The notes: a model not told the origin generated them from the sequence alone. Shown: positions 31,647 to 41,015, counted from the first letter of the stretch. The stretch is 43,744 bases of DNA from Amycolatopsis thermalba (GCF_003385215.1 NZ_PQHW01000056.1:1-43744); one strand, 5' to 3'. Numbers and translations are program-made.

Positions 31647-33154
31647 GACGTCACTGTCACCGGCCGAGCTTGGTCGTCGTTGTGGCGTTCCTGTGCGACA
31701 CCTGTGCGTGGCAGCCGCACCTCGAACTCGGTGCGGCCGGGTCTGCTGTGGACACCGACCGTGCCGTGGTGCGCGTGCACCACCGCGGCGACGATCGCCA
31801 TGCCGAGACCGGTGCTGCCGGCCGCGCGGGAGCGCGAGGAGTCGCCGCGCGCGAAGCGTTCGAAGACGTGCGGCAGCAGGCCGGGGGCGATCCCGGGGCC
31901 GTCGTCGGTGACGGTCAGGACCGCGGTGCCGTCCGCGGACACCGCGAGCCGCGTGGTCACGGTCGTGCCGGGCGGGGTGTGGGTGCGGCCGTTGGTGAGC
32001 AGGTTGCCGAGCACCTGGTGCAGGCGCTGGGCGTCGCCGGTCACCACGACCGGGTCCGGCGGCAGTTCGAGCCGCCACCGGTGCTCGGGCCCGGTGATGT
32101 GCGCGTCGCCGACCGCGTCGGCGACCAGGCGGGTGAGGTCGACATCCCCGGCGTCGAGCGGGCGGCCCGCGTCCAGGCGGGCGAGCAGCAGCAGGTCGTC
32201 GACCAGCGTCGTCATGCGGTCGGCCTCGGACTCGACCCGGCTCATCGCGTGCGCGATCTCCGGCGGCACGCGCCCGCCGCCGCGCCGGGTCAGCTCGGCG
32301 TACCCGCGGATCGCGGCGAGCGGGGTGCGCAGCTCGTGGCCGGCGTCCGCGACGAACTGGCGCACCCGCATCTCGCTGTTCGCACGGGCGTCGAGCGCGT
32401 TGTCGATGTGCACGAGCATCCGGTTCAGTGCGTGGCCGACCTGCCCGACCTCGGTCGAGGGATCGGTGTCGGTCACCGGGACGCGCACCGACAACGCGAC
32501 GTCGCGGCGGTCCAGCGGCAGCCCGGCGACCTGCGCCGCGGCCGCGGCCACGCGGTCCAGCGGGCGCAGGGTCCGGCGCACGACGAACGCGCCCACGAAC
32601 CCCGCGCCCAGCACGGCGATCGCGGCGACCGCGGCCAGGATGATCCCGACGGTGACCAGCGTGTCCTCGGCCTGGTCCAAGGGCAGGCCGAGGATCAGCA
32701 CGGCGCCGTCGTCGATCGTCGCGATCACCCGGTAGTCGCCGCCGGACAGCGAAATCGTGTGTGCGTGACCGTCGACCGGCACCTCCAGCAGGGCCACGGC
32801 GTCGGTGGCGGGCAGCGCTTGGGCCTCGTTCTCCGGCGAACCCGGGATCTGGGCGAGGGTCGCCGCCGCGCGGACCTGGCCGCCGGAGAGCTGCGCGTAC
32901 AGCGTGCCCTCCGCGGTGCCCGGGATGTGCAGCGGATCGTCGCCGGCCGGCCCGTCGAAGTGCCGGGTCCGCTCGACCGCGTCGCGCACCTGCGCGTCGA
33001 CCTGCTGGGTGAGGAACCTGCTCAGCGCGAACTCGCTGATCACGCCGACCACCAGGCACACCACGGTGAGCAGCGCGACGAGTGCCGCGATCAGCTTGGT
33101 CCGCAGCGGCCGGACGCGCCGCGGTCGCGTCCCGGCCCGCGGGTGCGGGGTCAT
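31643..33154 (-). CDS. Sensor histidine kinase without adjacent response regulator
   Basis: A 503-aa two-component sensor. The first membrane helix is at about residues 22-43 (LIAALVALLTVVCLVVGV), an external loop follows to about 160, a second helix is at about 168-190, then HAMP, the H-box FVADAGHELRTPLAAIRGYAEL, the N-box VLGNLLTNGRTHTP, the G1 box DDGPGIAP and the GLGMAIV G2 box. All catalytic motifs are intact. It is translationally coupled to the GT39 gene by an ATGA overlap, so it probably controls envelope glycosylation. The response regulator usually found immediately upstream is absent. Confidence 0.9.
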   Translation of the reverse strand: MTPHPRAGTRPRRVRPLRTKLIAALVALLTVVCLVVGVISEFALSRFLTQQVDAQVRDAVERTRHFDGPAGDDPLHIPGTAEGTLYAQLSGGQVRAAATLAQIPGSPENEAQALPATDAVALLEVPVDGHAHTISLSGGDYRVIATIDDGAVLILGLPLDQAEDTLVTVGIILAAVAAIAVLGAGFVGAFVVRRTLRPLDRVAAAAAQVAGLPLDRRDVALSVRVPVTDTDPSTEVGQVGHALNRMLVHIDNALDARANSEMRVRQFVADAGHELRTPLAAIRGYAELTRRGGGRVPPEIAHAMSRVESEADRMTTLVDDLLLLARLDAGRPLDAGDVDLTRLVADAVGDAHITGPEHRWRLELPPDPVVVTGDAQRLHQVLGNLLTNGRTHTPPGTTVTTRLAVSADGTAVLTVTDDGPGIAPGLLPHVFERFARGDSSRSRAAGSTGLGMAIVAAVVHAHHGTVGVHSRPGRTEFEVRLPRTGVAQERHNDDQARPVTVTS

Positions 33155-33267
33155 GCCACGACGATCCGCCCGGATCGTGTGGAGTCCTTGTGGAGTTCCT
33201 GTGCGGCGGCTGTGTCCGGCCGGGCACAGAAATCCTTTGGCGCTCCCACAGTCCGCGCACAGCGGAG

Positions 33268-33517
33268 CCGCTGAAGTGGTCGACGCGCAAGACCGTCGCT
33301 GCGATCGCCGTCGCGATCTACGCGGCCGGCGGGTCGGCCGACGCCTCGGCGACGGAACGCGCTGCACGGCGAGTACGTCGTCTCCGACGGCAACGGCGGC
33401 TACACCGCCCACACGCTGACCGAGGGCGACCAGGCCGGCACCGGCACCCCCGGCGGCAGCCAGCAGGGCGTCCTCCCACGCCGCGACGACGGCACCGCGG
33501 ACTCGGGTTCGAGCTGA
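33268..33517 (+). pseudogene. Remnant of a small secreted protein gene
   Basis: A hydrophobic start (KWSTRKTVAAIAVAIYAAGG) resembling a signal peptide, then a one-base frameshift near 33360, after which the second frame reads HGEYVVSDGNGGYTAHTLTEGD and ends at the TGA 33515-33517. I recall small actinobacterial secreted proteins with a similar LHGEYVV segment beside sensor-kinase genes, so this may mark the deletion that removed the response regulator. No start codon is convincing. The rest of 33155-33574 holds nothing I can support. Confidence 0.4.
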
Positions 33518-33574
33518 CCTCGGTCCACGGCGCGACGGTGGCCGGTGTGGAGCACGACTTCCGTGGTTGCGCCG

Positions 33575-34153
33575 CTAGCGGGCCCGCGCGCGGAGGTGGA
33601 TGCGTTCGCCCTGCCGGCCGAACAGGCTGAGCACCTCGACGCCGCCCCGGCCGGCCGCGCCGAACCAGTGCGGGATCTGGCAGTCGAACTCGGCCGCTTC
33701 GCCTGCGGCCATCACGAAGTCGTGGTCGCCCAGCCGGACCCGCAGCCGCCCGCGCAGCACGTAGAGCCATTCGTAGCCGGCGTGGGTGCGCAGGTGCGGT
33801 TCCTCGTCGTGCGCGGGGATGATCATCTTGTACGCCCGCGGCTCGCCCTGGTGCCGCGACAACGGGATCAGCACCCGGCCGTCCTTGCGCGTCGGCTCCT
33901 GCGGCACGCGTGGATCGACGATCCGGGGCGCGGCGACGATCTCGTCGAGCGGGATGCCCAGCGCCGTGGTGACCGGCAGCAGCAGTTCCAGGCTCGGCTT
34001 GCGCTGCCCCGATTCCAGCCGGGACAAGGTGCTCGTCGAGATCCCCGTGGTCCGCGCGAGATCGGTCAGGCTGACGCCCTTCCGTTCCCGGGCGCGCCGC
34101 AGCCGGGGTGCGATCTGCTCGATGACGGCGCCGACGGCCGGTTGTGAGTCCAC
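33575..34153 (-). CDS. XRE-type regulator with C-terminal cupin domain
   Basis: A 192-aa protein. The helix-turn-helix is at about residues 12-66 (LRRARERKGVSLTDLARTTGISTSTLSRLESGQRKPS) and a cupin sensor domain at about 115-185 (THAGYEWLYVLRGRLRVRLGDHDFVMAAGEAAEF). Such regulators bind a small metabolite in the cupin barrel. I chose the GTG at 34153, which gives an N terminus just ahead of the DNA-binding domain. It is divergent from the thioredoxin-reductase-like gene with 92 bases between, and probably regulates it and the coupled MFS exporter. Confidence 0.85.
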   Translation of the reverse strand: MDSQPAVGAVIEQIAPRLRRARERKGVSLTDLARTTGISTSTLSRLESGQRKPSLELLLPVTTALGIPLDEIVAAPRIVDPRVPQEPTRKDGRVLIPLSRHQGEPRAYKMIIPAHDEEPHLRTHAGYEWLYVLRGRLRVRLGDHDFVMAAGEAAEFDCQIPHWFGAAGRGGVEVLSLFGRQGERIHLRARAR

Positions 34154-34245
34154 GGCACGCAGTGAACCAAGGCGTCCCGGTTTTGGCAACGTTCGTTGTC
34201 GGGACCGGCCGGATCTCCGGATGCTCGTGGCGGAGGTGATCCGAC

Positions 34246-35145
34246 ATGGAGAACACACTGTGGGACGCGGTGATCATCGGCGGCGGGGCGGCCGGTCTGT
34301 CGGCGGGGGTGGTGCTGGCGCGGGCGCGGTTCGCGACCCTGGTCGTCGACGCCGGCGAGCCGCGGAACGGGCCCGCCGGCCACATGCACGGCTACCTGAC
34401 CCGGGACGGCATGGCGCCCAAGGAGTTCCTCGCCACCGGGCGCGACGAGTTCACCCGCTACGGCGGCACCGTCGAGCGGGCCGCGGTGGCCGCCGCCCGG
34501 CGCGACCCGGACGGCACGTTCGAGATCCGGCTCGGCGACGACCGCGTCCTGCGGGCGCGCTCGGTGCTCGTCGCCACCGGGCTGACCGACGAGCTGCCGG
34601 ACATCCCGGGGCTGGCCGAGCGGTGGGCGTCCGAGGTGCACCACTGCCCGCACTGCCACGGCTACGAGGTGCGGGGGCGGGCGGTGGTGGTCATCGGCAG
34701 CGCCCATCTGGCCGCGCTGATGCGCCGGCACAGCCCCTCGGTCACGTTCTGCCCCCACGGCACCGAAGTCGGCCCCGCCGAGCGGCACCGCCTCACCGCG
34801 TACGGCGTGCGCGTGGTCGACGCGCGCGTCACGCGGGTTAGCGACGGGCTCACCCTTGACCTCGACGACGGCGGGACGCTCACCTGCGACGCGATCTTCG
34901 TCCAGTCCCGGCCGGTGCCGCACGACGCCGTGCTCAACGCGCTCGGGGCGCGCCGTGACCCCGGGAGCGGGCTCGTCGACGTCGACCGCCAGGGGGCCAC
35001 GGACGTGCCCGGCCTGTGGGCCGCCGGAAACGTGGTCAACCCGAGGGCGCAGGTCGTCGCGGCCGCGGGGGCGGGTGGCACCGCGGCCATCGCCATGTCC
35101 TCCTGGCTGCTGGAGCGGGAGCTCGCCGGGGGCGCGGCCCGATGA
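34246..35145 (+). CDS. Thioredoxin reductase-like FAD-dependent oxidoreductase
   Basis: A 299-aa member of the pyridine nucleotide-disulfide family. The FAD loop VIIGGGAAGLSAGVVLAR is at residues about 9-26, the redox-active CPHCHGYE at about 132-139 and the second FAD segment GLWAAGNV at about 257-264. The NADPH-binding region is short and lacks a clean GxGxxG (VVVIGSAHLAALM), so the reductant may differ from that of a classical thioredoxin reductase. GAGGTGATCCGAC lies upstream of the ATG. Its stop overlaps the MFS start (ATGA). Confidence 0.85.
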   Translation: MENTLWDAVIIGGGAAGLSAGVVLARARFATLVVDAGEPRNGPAGHMHGYLTRDGMAPKEFLATGRDEFTRYGGTVERAAVAAARRDPDGTFEIRLGDDRVLRARSVLVATGLTDELPDIPGLAERWASEVHHCPHCHGYEVRGRAVVVIGSAHLAALMRRHSPSVTFCPHGTEVGPAERHRLTAYGVRVVDARVTRVSDGLTLDLDDGGTLTCDAIFVQSRPVPHDAVLNALGARRDPGSGLVDVDRQGATDVPGLWAAGNVVNPRAQVVAAAGAGGTAAIAMSSWLLERELAGGAAR

Positions 35146-36287
35146 TCGCCACGCAGACCCGCAACCGGCTGCCCGCCGGGGTCTACCTGCTCGGGTTCAG
35201 CCTCTTCGCGATGGGCACCGCGGAGTTCCTGCTGGCCGGGGTGCTGCCCGCGGTGGCCACCGACCTGGACGTCCCGCTGTCGTCCGCCGGGTTCCTGATC
35301 ACCGCGTTCGCGCTCGGGGTGGTGCTCGGCGGGCCGCCGTTCGCCGTGCTCAGCCTGCGCCGGCCCCGCCGCGCCACGCTGGTCGTGACCCAGGCCGTCT
35401 TCGCCGCGAGCGTGGTCGCCGGGCTGCTCGGCGACTACCCCGTGCTGCTGGTCAGCCGGGCGGTCTCCGGCATCGCCTACGCCGGATTCTTCGCGGTGGC
35501 GTCGGTGACCGCGATCAGCCTGGTGACACCCGACCGGACCGCCCGCGCCTCCGGGGTCGTGGTGAGCGGGCTCAGCGTGGCGATGGTCGCCGGAGGGCCC
35601 GCGGGCACGCTGCTGAGTCACTTCACCGACTGGCGCGGCGGCTTCTGGGCGGTGGCGGCGCTCACGGTCGCCGGGATCGGCGGGTGCCTGCTCGGCATCC
35701 CGGCGGCGCCGAACCACGCGGCCCGGCCCAGCGTGGCGCGCGAACTGGCGACCATGCGGAAACCGGCGTTGTGGCGCCTGTTCGCGATCACGATCCTGAC
35801 CACGGCCGCCTACATGATCACGTTCAACTACCTGGCGGCCATGCTCACCGTGCCCGGGGTGTGGATCCCGGCGATCCTCGCGCTCTTCGGGGCCGGCGCG
35901 TTCGCCGGGCTGTCGATCGGCGGCCGCGTGTCCGACCGGCGTCCGCACCTCGCGCTGGTCACGGGTGCCGCCGCGATCGTGGTCCTGTCGGTGGTGATGG
36001 CTGTCGCGGTCCGGCACGGATGGGTGGTGGTGCCGGTGGTCTTCCTGCTCGGCGTGGCGGCGTTTGTGCTGAACCCGGCGATCTACGGGCGCGTCTTCAC
36101 CGTGGCGGCGGACGCGCCGACGCTGGCCGGCGCCACCACCGTGTCGGCGTTCCAGCTGGGCATCAGCATCACCCCGGTCCTGGCGGCCGCCGCGCTGAGC
36201 CGGGGCGCGCCGCTCACCTCGGTCTGCCTGATCGGGGCCGCGCTCGCCGCCGCCGCGGTGCCGCTGATCCGGCTCGACCGGCGCTAG
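35142..36287 (+). CDS. MFS exporter (Cmx/chloramphenicol-resistance-like DHA1 group)
   Basis: A 381-aa, twelve-helix major facilitator drug:H+ antiporter. The N terminus VYLLGFSLFAMGTAEFLLAGVLPAVATDL is characteristic of the Cmx/AraJ-like subfamily, and the loop after helix 2 has the RRPRR element in place of the usual motif A. The actual substrate is unknown. It is translationally coupled to the redox enzyme upstream (ATGA at 35142-35145) and converges with the MarR gene, the two stops sharing CTAG. Confidence 0.85.
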   Translation: MIATQTRNRLPAGVYLLGFSLFAMGTAEFLLAGVLPAVATDLDVPLSSAGFLITAFALGVVLGGPPFAVLSLRRPRRATLVVTQAVFAASVVAGLLGDYPVLLVSRAVSGIAYAGFFAVASVTAISLVTPDRTARASGVVVSGLSVAMVAGGPAGTLLSHFTDWRGGFWAVAALTVAGIGGCLLGIPAAPNHAARPSVARELATMRKPALWRLFAITILTTAAYMITFNYLAAMLTVPGVWIPAILALFGAGAFAGLSIGGRVSDRRPHLALVTGAAAIVVLSVVMAVAVRHGWVVVPVVFLLGVAAFVLNPAIYGRVFTVAADAPTLAGATTVSAFQLGISITPVLAAAALSRGAPLTSVCLIGAALAAAAVPLIRLDRR

Positions 36288-36691
36288 GCCTCGTCCGCGA
36301 TCCGGGCCAGCATCGCGCGGAACGCACGCTGCTCGGCCGCGCTCAGCGCGCCGAGCAGTTCGTCCTCCAGCGCGCGGATGCCGGCCCGGGCCGCGGCGTG
36401 GCGGGCTTCGCCGTCCGGGGTCAGCCGCACGATGTGGGAGCGCCGGTCGGCCGGGTCCCGCTCGCGCACGACCAGACCGGCCTCGGCGAGTTCGTCCAGC
36501 AGGCCGATCAGGCGGGTCTTGTCGTAACCGATGGCCTTCGCCAGCGCGAGCTGCGACGTCGCCGGGCGCTCGGCGAGGCTCGACAACGCCGCGTACGCCC
36601 ACATCGAGAGCCCGTGTTCACGCAGCACGGGCTCTTCCGCCTTCATCAACCGCCGCACGATGCGCGCCAGCGAAGCGCCGAGATCCGTCAC
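36284..36691 (-). CDS. MarR-family transcriptional regulator
   Basis: A 135-aa winged-helix regulator. The DNA-binding core is TSQLALAKAIGYDKTRLIGLLDELAEAGLVVRERDPADRRSHIVRL in two joined halves at about residues 45-90, ending with the DRR wing typical of MarR. The GTG at 36691 gives the usual N-terminal helix (VTDLGASLARIVRRL). It is divergent from the SRPBCC gene with a short palindrome between them, and probably controls both. Confidence 0.9.
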   Translation of the reverse strand: MTDLGASLARIVRRLMKAEEPVLREHGLSMWAYAALSSLAERPATSQLALAKAIGYDKTRLIGLLDELAEAGLVVRERDPADRRSHIVRLTPDGEARHAAARAGIRALEDELLGALSAAEQRAFRAMLARIADEA

Positions 36692-36718
36692 GCCCCGAAT
36701 CGTAGAGTGACAAAACGA

Positions 36719-36732
36719 TACGCAAGCGCGTA
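36719..36732. promoter_or_regulatory. Candidate MarR operator
   Basis: Inverted repeat TACGC-aagc-GCGTA in the 51-base gap between the marR-like and SRPBCC starts, 10 bases upstream of the latter. It is short, so the assignment is tentative. Confidence 0.4.
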
Positions 36733-36742
36733 CGACCTGCGC

Positions 36743-37072
36743 ATGCAGACAATCACCGAGTCCATCTCGATCGCCGCCGCGCCCCAGACCGTCTTCGACC
36801 TCGTGTCCGACCCCGGGCAGCTGCCCAAGTGGGCTCCCGGCGTGGACGCCACGCGGGTGAACGTCCGCGCCTCCCGCGAGCACGGCACCGTCGACTTCTT
36901 CGCCGCCGACAACCCGGACGCCGGCGTCTACACCCGCGTGCTGCCCAACGGCCCGGGCGCGGAGTACCAGTTCACGATGTTCTTCCCGGACGGCACGCCG
37001 GAGACCGCGGTCGCGGAGCAGGCGTCGGTCGTGCGGGGCGAACTGGAGACCGTGCGCGCGCTCTGCGAGTGA
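36743..37072 (+). CDS. SRPBCC (START-like) domain protein
   Basis: A 109-aa protein with a polyketide-cyclase/dehydrase-type hydrophobic-pocket fold. The N-terminal ITESISIAAAPQTVFDLVSDPGQLPKWAPGV is diagnostic, and QFTMFFPDGTP and the C-terminal helix complete a short form of the fold. The ligand is unknown. It is divergent from the MarR gene and its stop lies 4 bases from the stop of the convergent desaturase fusion gene. Confidence 0.8.
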   Translation: MQTITESISIAAAPQTVFDLVSDPGQLPKWAPGVDATRVNVRASREHGTVDFFAADNPDAGVYTRVLPNGPGAEYQFTMFFPDGTPETAVAEQASVVRGELETVRALCE

Positions 37073-37076
37073 GCGC

Positions 37077-38624
37077 TCAGGGCCGGTGGAAGTGCTCCAC
37101 GTGCACGACGTCGTCCGGCACCCCGTGCTCGGCCAGCGCGGCCCGCACCGGCCCGGCGACCTCGGACGGCGCGCACACCAGCCACTCGTCCACCTTCGCC
37201 GGGTGCAGGCGCACCTCCAGCAGCGCCCGGATGCGCCCCGGGTCCAGCCCGCCCGGCACGTACCGCTCGTACGAGATCGCCAGCGCCTGCCCGATGCTGT
37301 CGAACGGCCGCGACCCCCGCGAGTAGCGCAGCGACGGGTCGCGCTCGTCGGTCCGGTAGTGGGTCACCCGCAGCCGCCCCTCGAAGCGGCGCGTGTATTC
37401 CGACAGCTCGTCGGCGAACAGCGCGTCGTCCCCCGACCGGTTCACGTACAGCAGCGTCACCCGGCTGCGGGGCGAGGTCTCCAGCAGGTGCACCACGACC
37501 GGCAGCACCGGGGCGATCCCCGAACCCGCCGCCACGGCCACCACGTGCCGCGGCCGCGAGCGCAGGGTGAACGTCCCGGACGGCGGCCGGGCCAGGACCC
37601 GGTCGCCGAGCCGCAACCCCGTCGCGTATTCCGAGAACCGCCCGCCGGGCACCCGCTTGATCGCCACCCGCAGCTCCGGCTCGTCCGGGCACGCGCAGAT
37701 CGCGTAGCTGCGCTCCACCGGCTCGCCGCCGATCTCGGCCCGCAGCACCAGGTGCTGCCCCGGCGCGAACCGGAACACCTCGCGCAGCCCCTCCGGCACG
37801 GCGAGGGTGACCGCGACGGCCTCCCCGGTCAGCCACCGCACGCCGGTGACGGTCAGCGGGTGGAACTCCGCGGGCGGCGCCTCGGCGACCGACGCCGGCG
37901 GCTCCGGCGCACGCGGCGCGGGGATCGCGGCGTAGCGGTAGAACGGCTGGCTGGGCCGCTCGGCGTGCATCCGGTGGTAGCCGGTCGGCCGCCGCCGGGG
38001 ATGCCAGTCGTGGCACCACGACACGAGCGTGAGCGCGAGCCGCTGCGGCAGCAGGTAGACCACCGCCAGCTCCCACCCGTGCCCGGTGCCGACCACGGCG
38101 GCCAGCACGCACGGCAGGAACACGAGCATCGCGAGCATCTCGGCGCTCTCCGCGGTCGGCCGCCCGGGTGTGGACAGGTAGCGCCACGCGTACCAGAGGT
38201 CGACGGTCGCCCAGCGCGCCGGGAGCGTCCACGCCGGGCCGCGCGTGTTCCACGGCGTGAGGTGCTCCGGCGAGCCGGACCGGTGCTGGGTCAGGTGCAC
38301 GTACCGGGCCGCGGGGAAGCCGCCGAACGGCGACACGAACGGCACCGTCAGCCGGCCGAGCACCTCGTTCACCCACGTGAGGCTGCCCGCCGCGTGGTGC
38401 GCGGCCTCGTGCAGCACGGTGAAGAGGGCGACCACGGCGAGGGTGTGCAGCGGGACGGTCACCCACGCCGGTGAGTGCCAGACGAGCGCGAGCAGCGTCG
38501 CCCAGCCCCACAGCGCGAGCCCGGCGACCAGCAGCCCGGCGGTCGGCACGACCACCACCGGCAGGCGCGTCCGGGGTTCCGCCAGAGCCTGCGGAACGCC
38601 CTGGACCTGGGCATCGGCTGTCAC
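37077..38624 (-). CDS. Fusion of membrane fatty-acid desaturase/hydroxylase and flavin reductase
   Basis: A 515-aa protein. The N-terminal half (about 1-225) is a membrane desaturase/hydroxylase domain with helices and three histidine clusters: HEAAHHAAG (about 71-79), [13 protein letters not shown] (about 110-122) and HDWH...[17 protein letters not shown] (about 202-228). These would hold a di-iron centre. The second half (about 245-515) is a ferredoxin-NADP reductase-type module: RSYAICACP (flavin loop), [23 protein letters not shown] (NAD(P) loop) and a terminal VEHFHRP. The C-terminal [2Fe-2S] domain common in PaaE-like reductases is absent. The substrate is unknown. It has its own promoter at 38664-38692. 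Confidence 0.85.
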   Translation of the reverse strand: MTADAQVQGVPQALAEPRTRLPVVVVPTAGLLVAGLALWGWATLLALVWHSPAWVTVPLHTLAVVALFTVLHEAAHHAAGSLTWVNEVLGRLTVPFVSPFGGFPAARYVHLTQHRSGSPEHLTPWNTRGPAWTLPARWATVDLWYAWRYLSTPGRPTAESAEMLAMLVFLPCVLAAVVGTGHGWELAVVYLLPQRLALTLVSWCHDWHPRRRPTGYHRMHAERPSQPFYRYAAIPAPRAPEPPASVAEAPPAEFHPLTVTGVRWLTGEAVAVTLAVPEGLREVFRFAPGQHLVLRAEIGGEPVERSYAICACPDEPELRVAIKRVPGGRFSEYATGLRLGDRVLARPPSGTFTLRSRPRHVVAVAAGSGIAPVLPVVVHLLETSPRSRVTLLYVNRSGDDALFADELSEYTRRFEGRLRVTHYRTDERDPSLRYSRGSRPFDSIGQALAISYERYVPGGLDPGRIRALLEVRLHPAKVDEWLVCAPSEVAGPVRAALAEHGVPDDVVHVEHFHRP

Positions 38625-38663
38625 GAACCGGGCTCCTGGGGACGGCGGGACGGCTGGACCAAG

Positions 38664-38692
38664 ACGGTAGACAAAGCGTGTGGAAATGTAAA
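38664..38692 (-). promoter_or_regulatory. Promoter of the desaturase-reductase fusion gene
   Basis: On the minus strand TTTACA (38692-38687), a 17-base spacer and TACCGT (38669-38664) form a good sigma-A-type promoter, 40 bases before the ATG at 38624. Confidence 0.55.
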
Positions 38693-38843
38693 CGGAGAGT
38701 CCGCGCCCGGACCCGGCGGCCGGGGAAGCAGGGTCCGGCCGGTGCTGTCAAGTCGCTGGCCTAGACTCGGCCTTTGGGCACCGCCGTGCCCGCTTGTCGG
38801 CTACCACCCGAAAACCAGGTTTTCACGGCTCGAGGAGAACACG

Positions 38844-40232
38844 TTGAAGAGCACCGTCGAGCAGCTCAGCCCGACGCGAGTCAAGATCAATGTCGAGGTG
38901 CCGTTCGACGAACTCAAACCGAACTTCGACCGCGCCTACTCGAAGATCGCCTCGCAGGTCCGCATCCCGGGCTTCCGGCCCGGCAAGGTGCCCGCCCGCG
39001 TCCTGGAGAGCCGGATCGGCCGCGCGCCGGTGCTCGATGAGGTCGTCAACGAGGCCATCCCGGCGAAGTACCTGGAGGCGGTCCGGGCCGGCGAGGTGCG
39101 CACCCTCGGCCAGCCCGACTTCGAGGTGACCAAGCTCGAGGACCGTGAGGTGCTGGAGTTCACCGCCGAGGTGGACATCCGCCCGGAGATCACCCTCCCC
39201 GACTTCAGCGGCCTGTCGGTCAGCGTCGACGACGTCGAGGTGACCGACGAGGAGGTCGAGGCCGAGCTGGACAACCTCCGGGCCCGCTTCGGCACCCTCA
39301 AGGGCGCCGAGCGCCCCGCCCAGGACGGCGACTTCGTGTCGATCGACCTGTCGGCCACCGTCGACGGCCAGGAGGTCGAGGAGGCCGCCACCACCGGCCT
39401 GTCCTACGAGATCGGTTCGGGCCAGCTGGTCGAGGGCATCGACGAGGCCATCATCGGCGCGAACGAGGGCGAGACCAAGACCTTCACCACCAAGCTGGTG
39501 GCGGGTGAGTACGCCGGCCGCGACGCCGAGGTGTCGGTGACCGTGCAGAGCGTCAAGGAGCGCGAGCTCCCCGAGGCCGACGACGAGTTCGCCCAGCTGG
39601 CGAGCGAGTTCGACACCATCGACGAGCTCAAGTCCGACCTGCGCGAGCGCCTCGGCAAGATGAAGAAGGTCCAGCAGGGCGTGCAGGCCCGCGACAAGAT
39701 CCTGGACGAGCTGCTGGAGACCGTCGACGTCCCGCTGCCGGAGAAGGTCGTCGAGGCCGAGGTCGAGAACCGCAAGCACGACGCGATCCACGACCTGGAC
39801 CACAGCGAGGAGAACCTCGCCAAGGTGCTGGAGACCCAGGGCAAGACCCTCGAGGAGTTCCACGCCGAGCTGCAGACCGAGGCGGAGAAGGCGGTGCGCA
39901 CCCAGCTGCTGCTGGACACCGTCGCCGACGCCGAGCAGGTCCAGGTGGGCGACGCCGAGCTGACCGAGCGGATCATCTACCAGGCCCAGCGCTTCGGCAT
40001 CAGCCCGGACGAGTACGTGCAGCGGGCCCAGCAGTCCGGCCAGCTGTCCGCGATCTTCGCCGACGTGCGCCGCGGCAAGGCGCTGGCCTCGATCGTGCGC
40101 AAGGCGACGGTCACCGACGCCTCCGGCGCCGAGATCGACCTGAGCGACCTCTTCGGGGACGAGGAGGAGGCCCCCGCGGCCACCACTGAGACCGAGGTCA
40201 CCGAGGAACCCGCGGCTGCTTCCGAGAAATAA
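38844..40232 (+). CDS. tig: Trigger factor, ribosome-associated chaperone
   Basis: A 462-aa trigger factor. The N-terminal ribosome-binding domain has the signature [15 protein letters not shown] (about residues 41-55), the middle FKBP-type peptidyl-prolyl isomerase domain runs about 150-245 ([35 protein letters not shown]), and the C-terminal domain forms the chaperone arms. The tail is acidic ([18 protein letters not shown]), as in other actinobacteria. It starts with a TTG at 38844; GAGGAGAA lies 5 bases upstream. A strong hairpin ends the gene before clpP1, the conserved actinobacterial order. Confidence 0.95.
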   Translation: MKSTVEQLSPTRVKINVEVPFDELKPNFDRAYSKIASQVRIPGFRPGKVPARVLESRIGRAPVLDEVVNEAIPAKYLEAVRAGEVRTLGQPDFEVTKLEDREVLEFTAEVDIRPEITLPDFSGLSVSVDDVEVTDEEVEAELDNLRARFGTLKGAERPAQDGDFVSIDLSATVDGQEVEEAATTGLSYEIGSGQLVEGIDEAIIGANEGETKTFTTKLVAGEYAGRDAEVSVTVQSVKERELPEADDEFAQLASEFDTIDELKSDLRERLGKMKKVQQGVQARDKILDELLETVDVPLPEKVVEAEVENRKHDAIHDLDHSEENLAKVLETQGKTLEEFHAELQTEAEKAVRTQLLLDTVADAEQVQVGDAELTERIIYQAQRFGISPDEYVQRAQQSGQLSAIFADVRRGKALASIVRKATVTDASGAEIDLSDLFGDEEEAPAATTETEVTEEPAAASEK

Positions 40233-40241
40233 AGCTGTCAG

Positions 40242-40283
40242 CGAACTTGGGCGGTACCGGGCATGCCGGGCCGCCCGAGTTCG
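40242..40283 (+). terminator. Hairpin between tig and clpP1
   Basis: A 13-bp stem with one G-U pair (CGAACTTGGGCGG with CCGCCCGAGTTCG) around a 16-base loop that contains GCATGC. It starts 9 bases after the tig stop. A T-containing but not T-rich stretch follows. Confidence 0.65.
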
Positions 40284-40374
40284 TTAGGGTCGGTTACAAG
40301 ATCTCAGCATCTTCGACAGTGCACAGTGGATCTCCCTCCCCGGGAGAGCCACAGCGGTGAAAAGGCAGGCAGAC

Positions 40375-40989
40375 GTGACGCAGCACAAGGCAGAGGCACG
40401 CAGCTCGACCGCGGGCCTCAATCTGACCGACTCGGTGTACGAGCGGCTGCTCCAGGAGCGCATCGTCGTCCTCGGCTCCGAGGTCAACGACGAGGTGGCG
40501 AACCGGATCACCGCGCAGCTCCTGCTGCTGTCCGCGGAGGACTCCGAGTCGGACATCCGCTTCTACATCAACTCGCCGGGCGGCTCGGTGACCGCCGGGT
40601 TCGCCATCTACGACACGATGCAGCTCATCGAGCCGGACGTGGCGACCTACGCGATGGGCCTGGCCGCCTCGATGGGGCAGTTCCTGCTGTCCTCGGGCGC
40701 CCCCGGGAAGCGCTACTCGCTCCCGCACGCGCGCATCCTGATGCACCAGCCGTCGGCCGGTGTCGGCGGCACCGCATCCGACATCGCGATCCAGGCCGAG
40801 GTCTTCGGCAAGTGGAAGCAGGAGCTGGCCCGGATCACCGCCGATCAGACCGGTCAGACGGTCGAGCAGATCATCGCCGACGGCGACCGGGACCGCTGGT
40901 TCACCGCCGAGGAGGCGCGGGAGTACGGCTTCGTCGACCACGTCCTCACCCGGGAGAACCAGCTCCCGTCCAGCAACGGCAGCCGCTGA
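40375..40989 (+). CDS. clpP1: ATP-dependent Clp protease proteolytic subunit 1
   Basis: A 204-aa serine peptidase subunit that assembles with ClpP2 into the mixed double-ring ClpP1P2 barrel fed by ClpX or ClpC. The catalytic Ser99 lies in GLAASMGQF and His124 in [17 protein letters not shown] forms the oxyanion/substrate segment. I chose the GTG at 40375 ([11 protein letters not shown]), close to the mycobacterial form; a GTG at 40357 is possible. clpP2 begins 26 bases after the stop, so the two are co-transcribed. Confidence 0.95.
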   Translation: MTQHKAEARSSTAGLNLTDSVYERLLQERIVVLGSEVNDEVANRITAQLLLLSAEDSESDIRFYINSPGGSVTAGFAIYDTMQLIEPDVATYAMGLAASMGQFLLSSGAPGKRYSLPHARILMHQPSAGVGGTASDIAIQAEVFGKWKQELARITADQTGQTVEQIIADGDRDRWFTAEEAREYGFVDHVLTRENQLPSSNGSR

Positions 40990-41015
40990 CCGGGCCTGAC
41001 GAGGAGAAAGCTCTC

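Noticed and set aside
29628-32735. A 1035-codon open frame on the plus strand
   Set aside because: Antisense to GT39 and the kinase, with low-complexity Arg/Gln/His composition; a high-GC artefact.
29787-33290. A 1167-codon open frame on the minus strand spanning histidine kinase and GT39
   Set aside because: Only its last 619 codons (from 31646) encode the real GT39. The part over the kinase is an out-of-frame, Arg/Ala-rich translation of the HK gene, which has its own frame and ATGA overlap.
40242-40283. ClgR operator upstream of clpP1
   Set aside because: The CGAAC/GTTCG arms are 13 bp long, far apart, and directly follow the tig stop, which fits a terminator better. I could not match the usual ClgR spacing.
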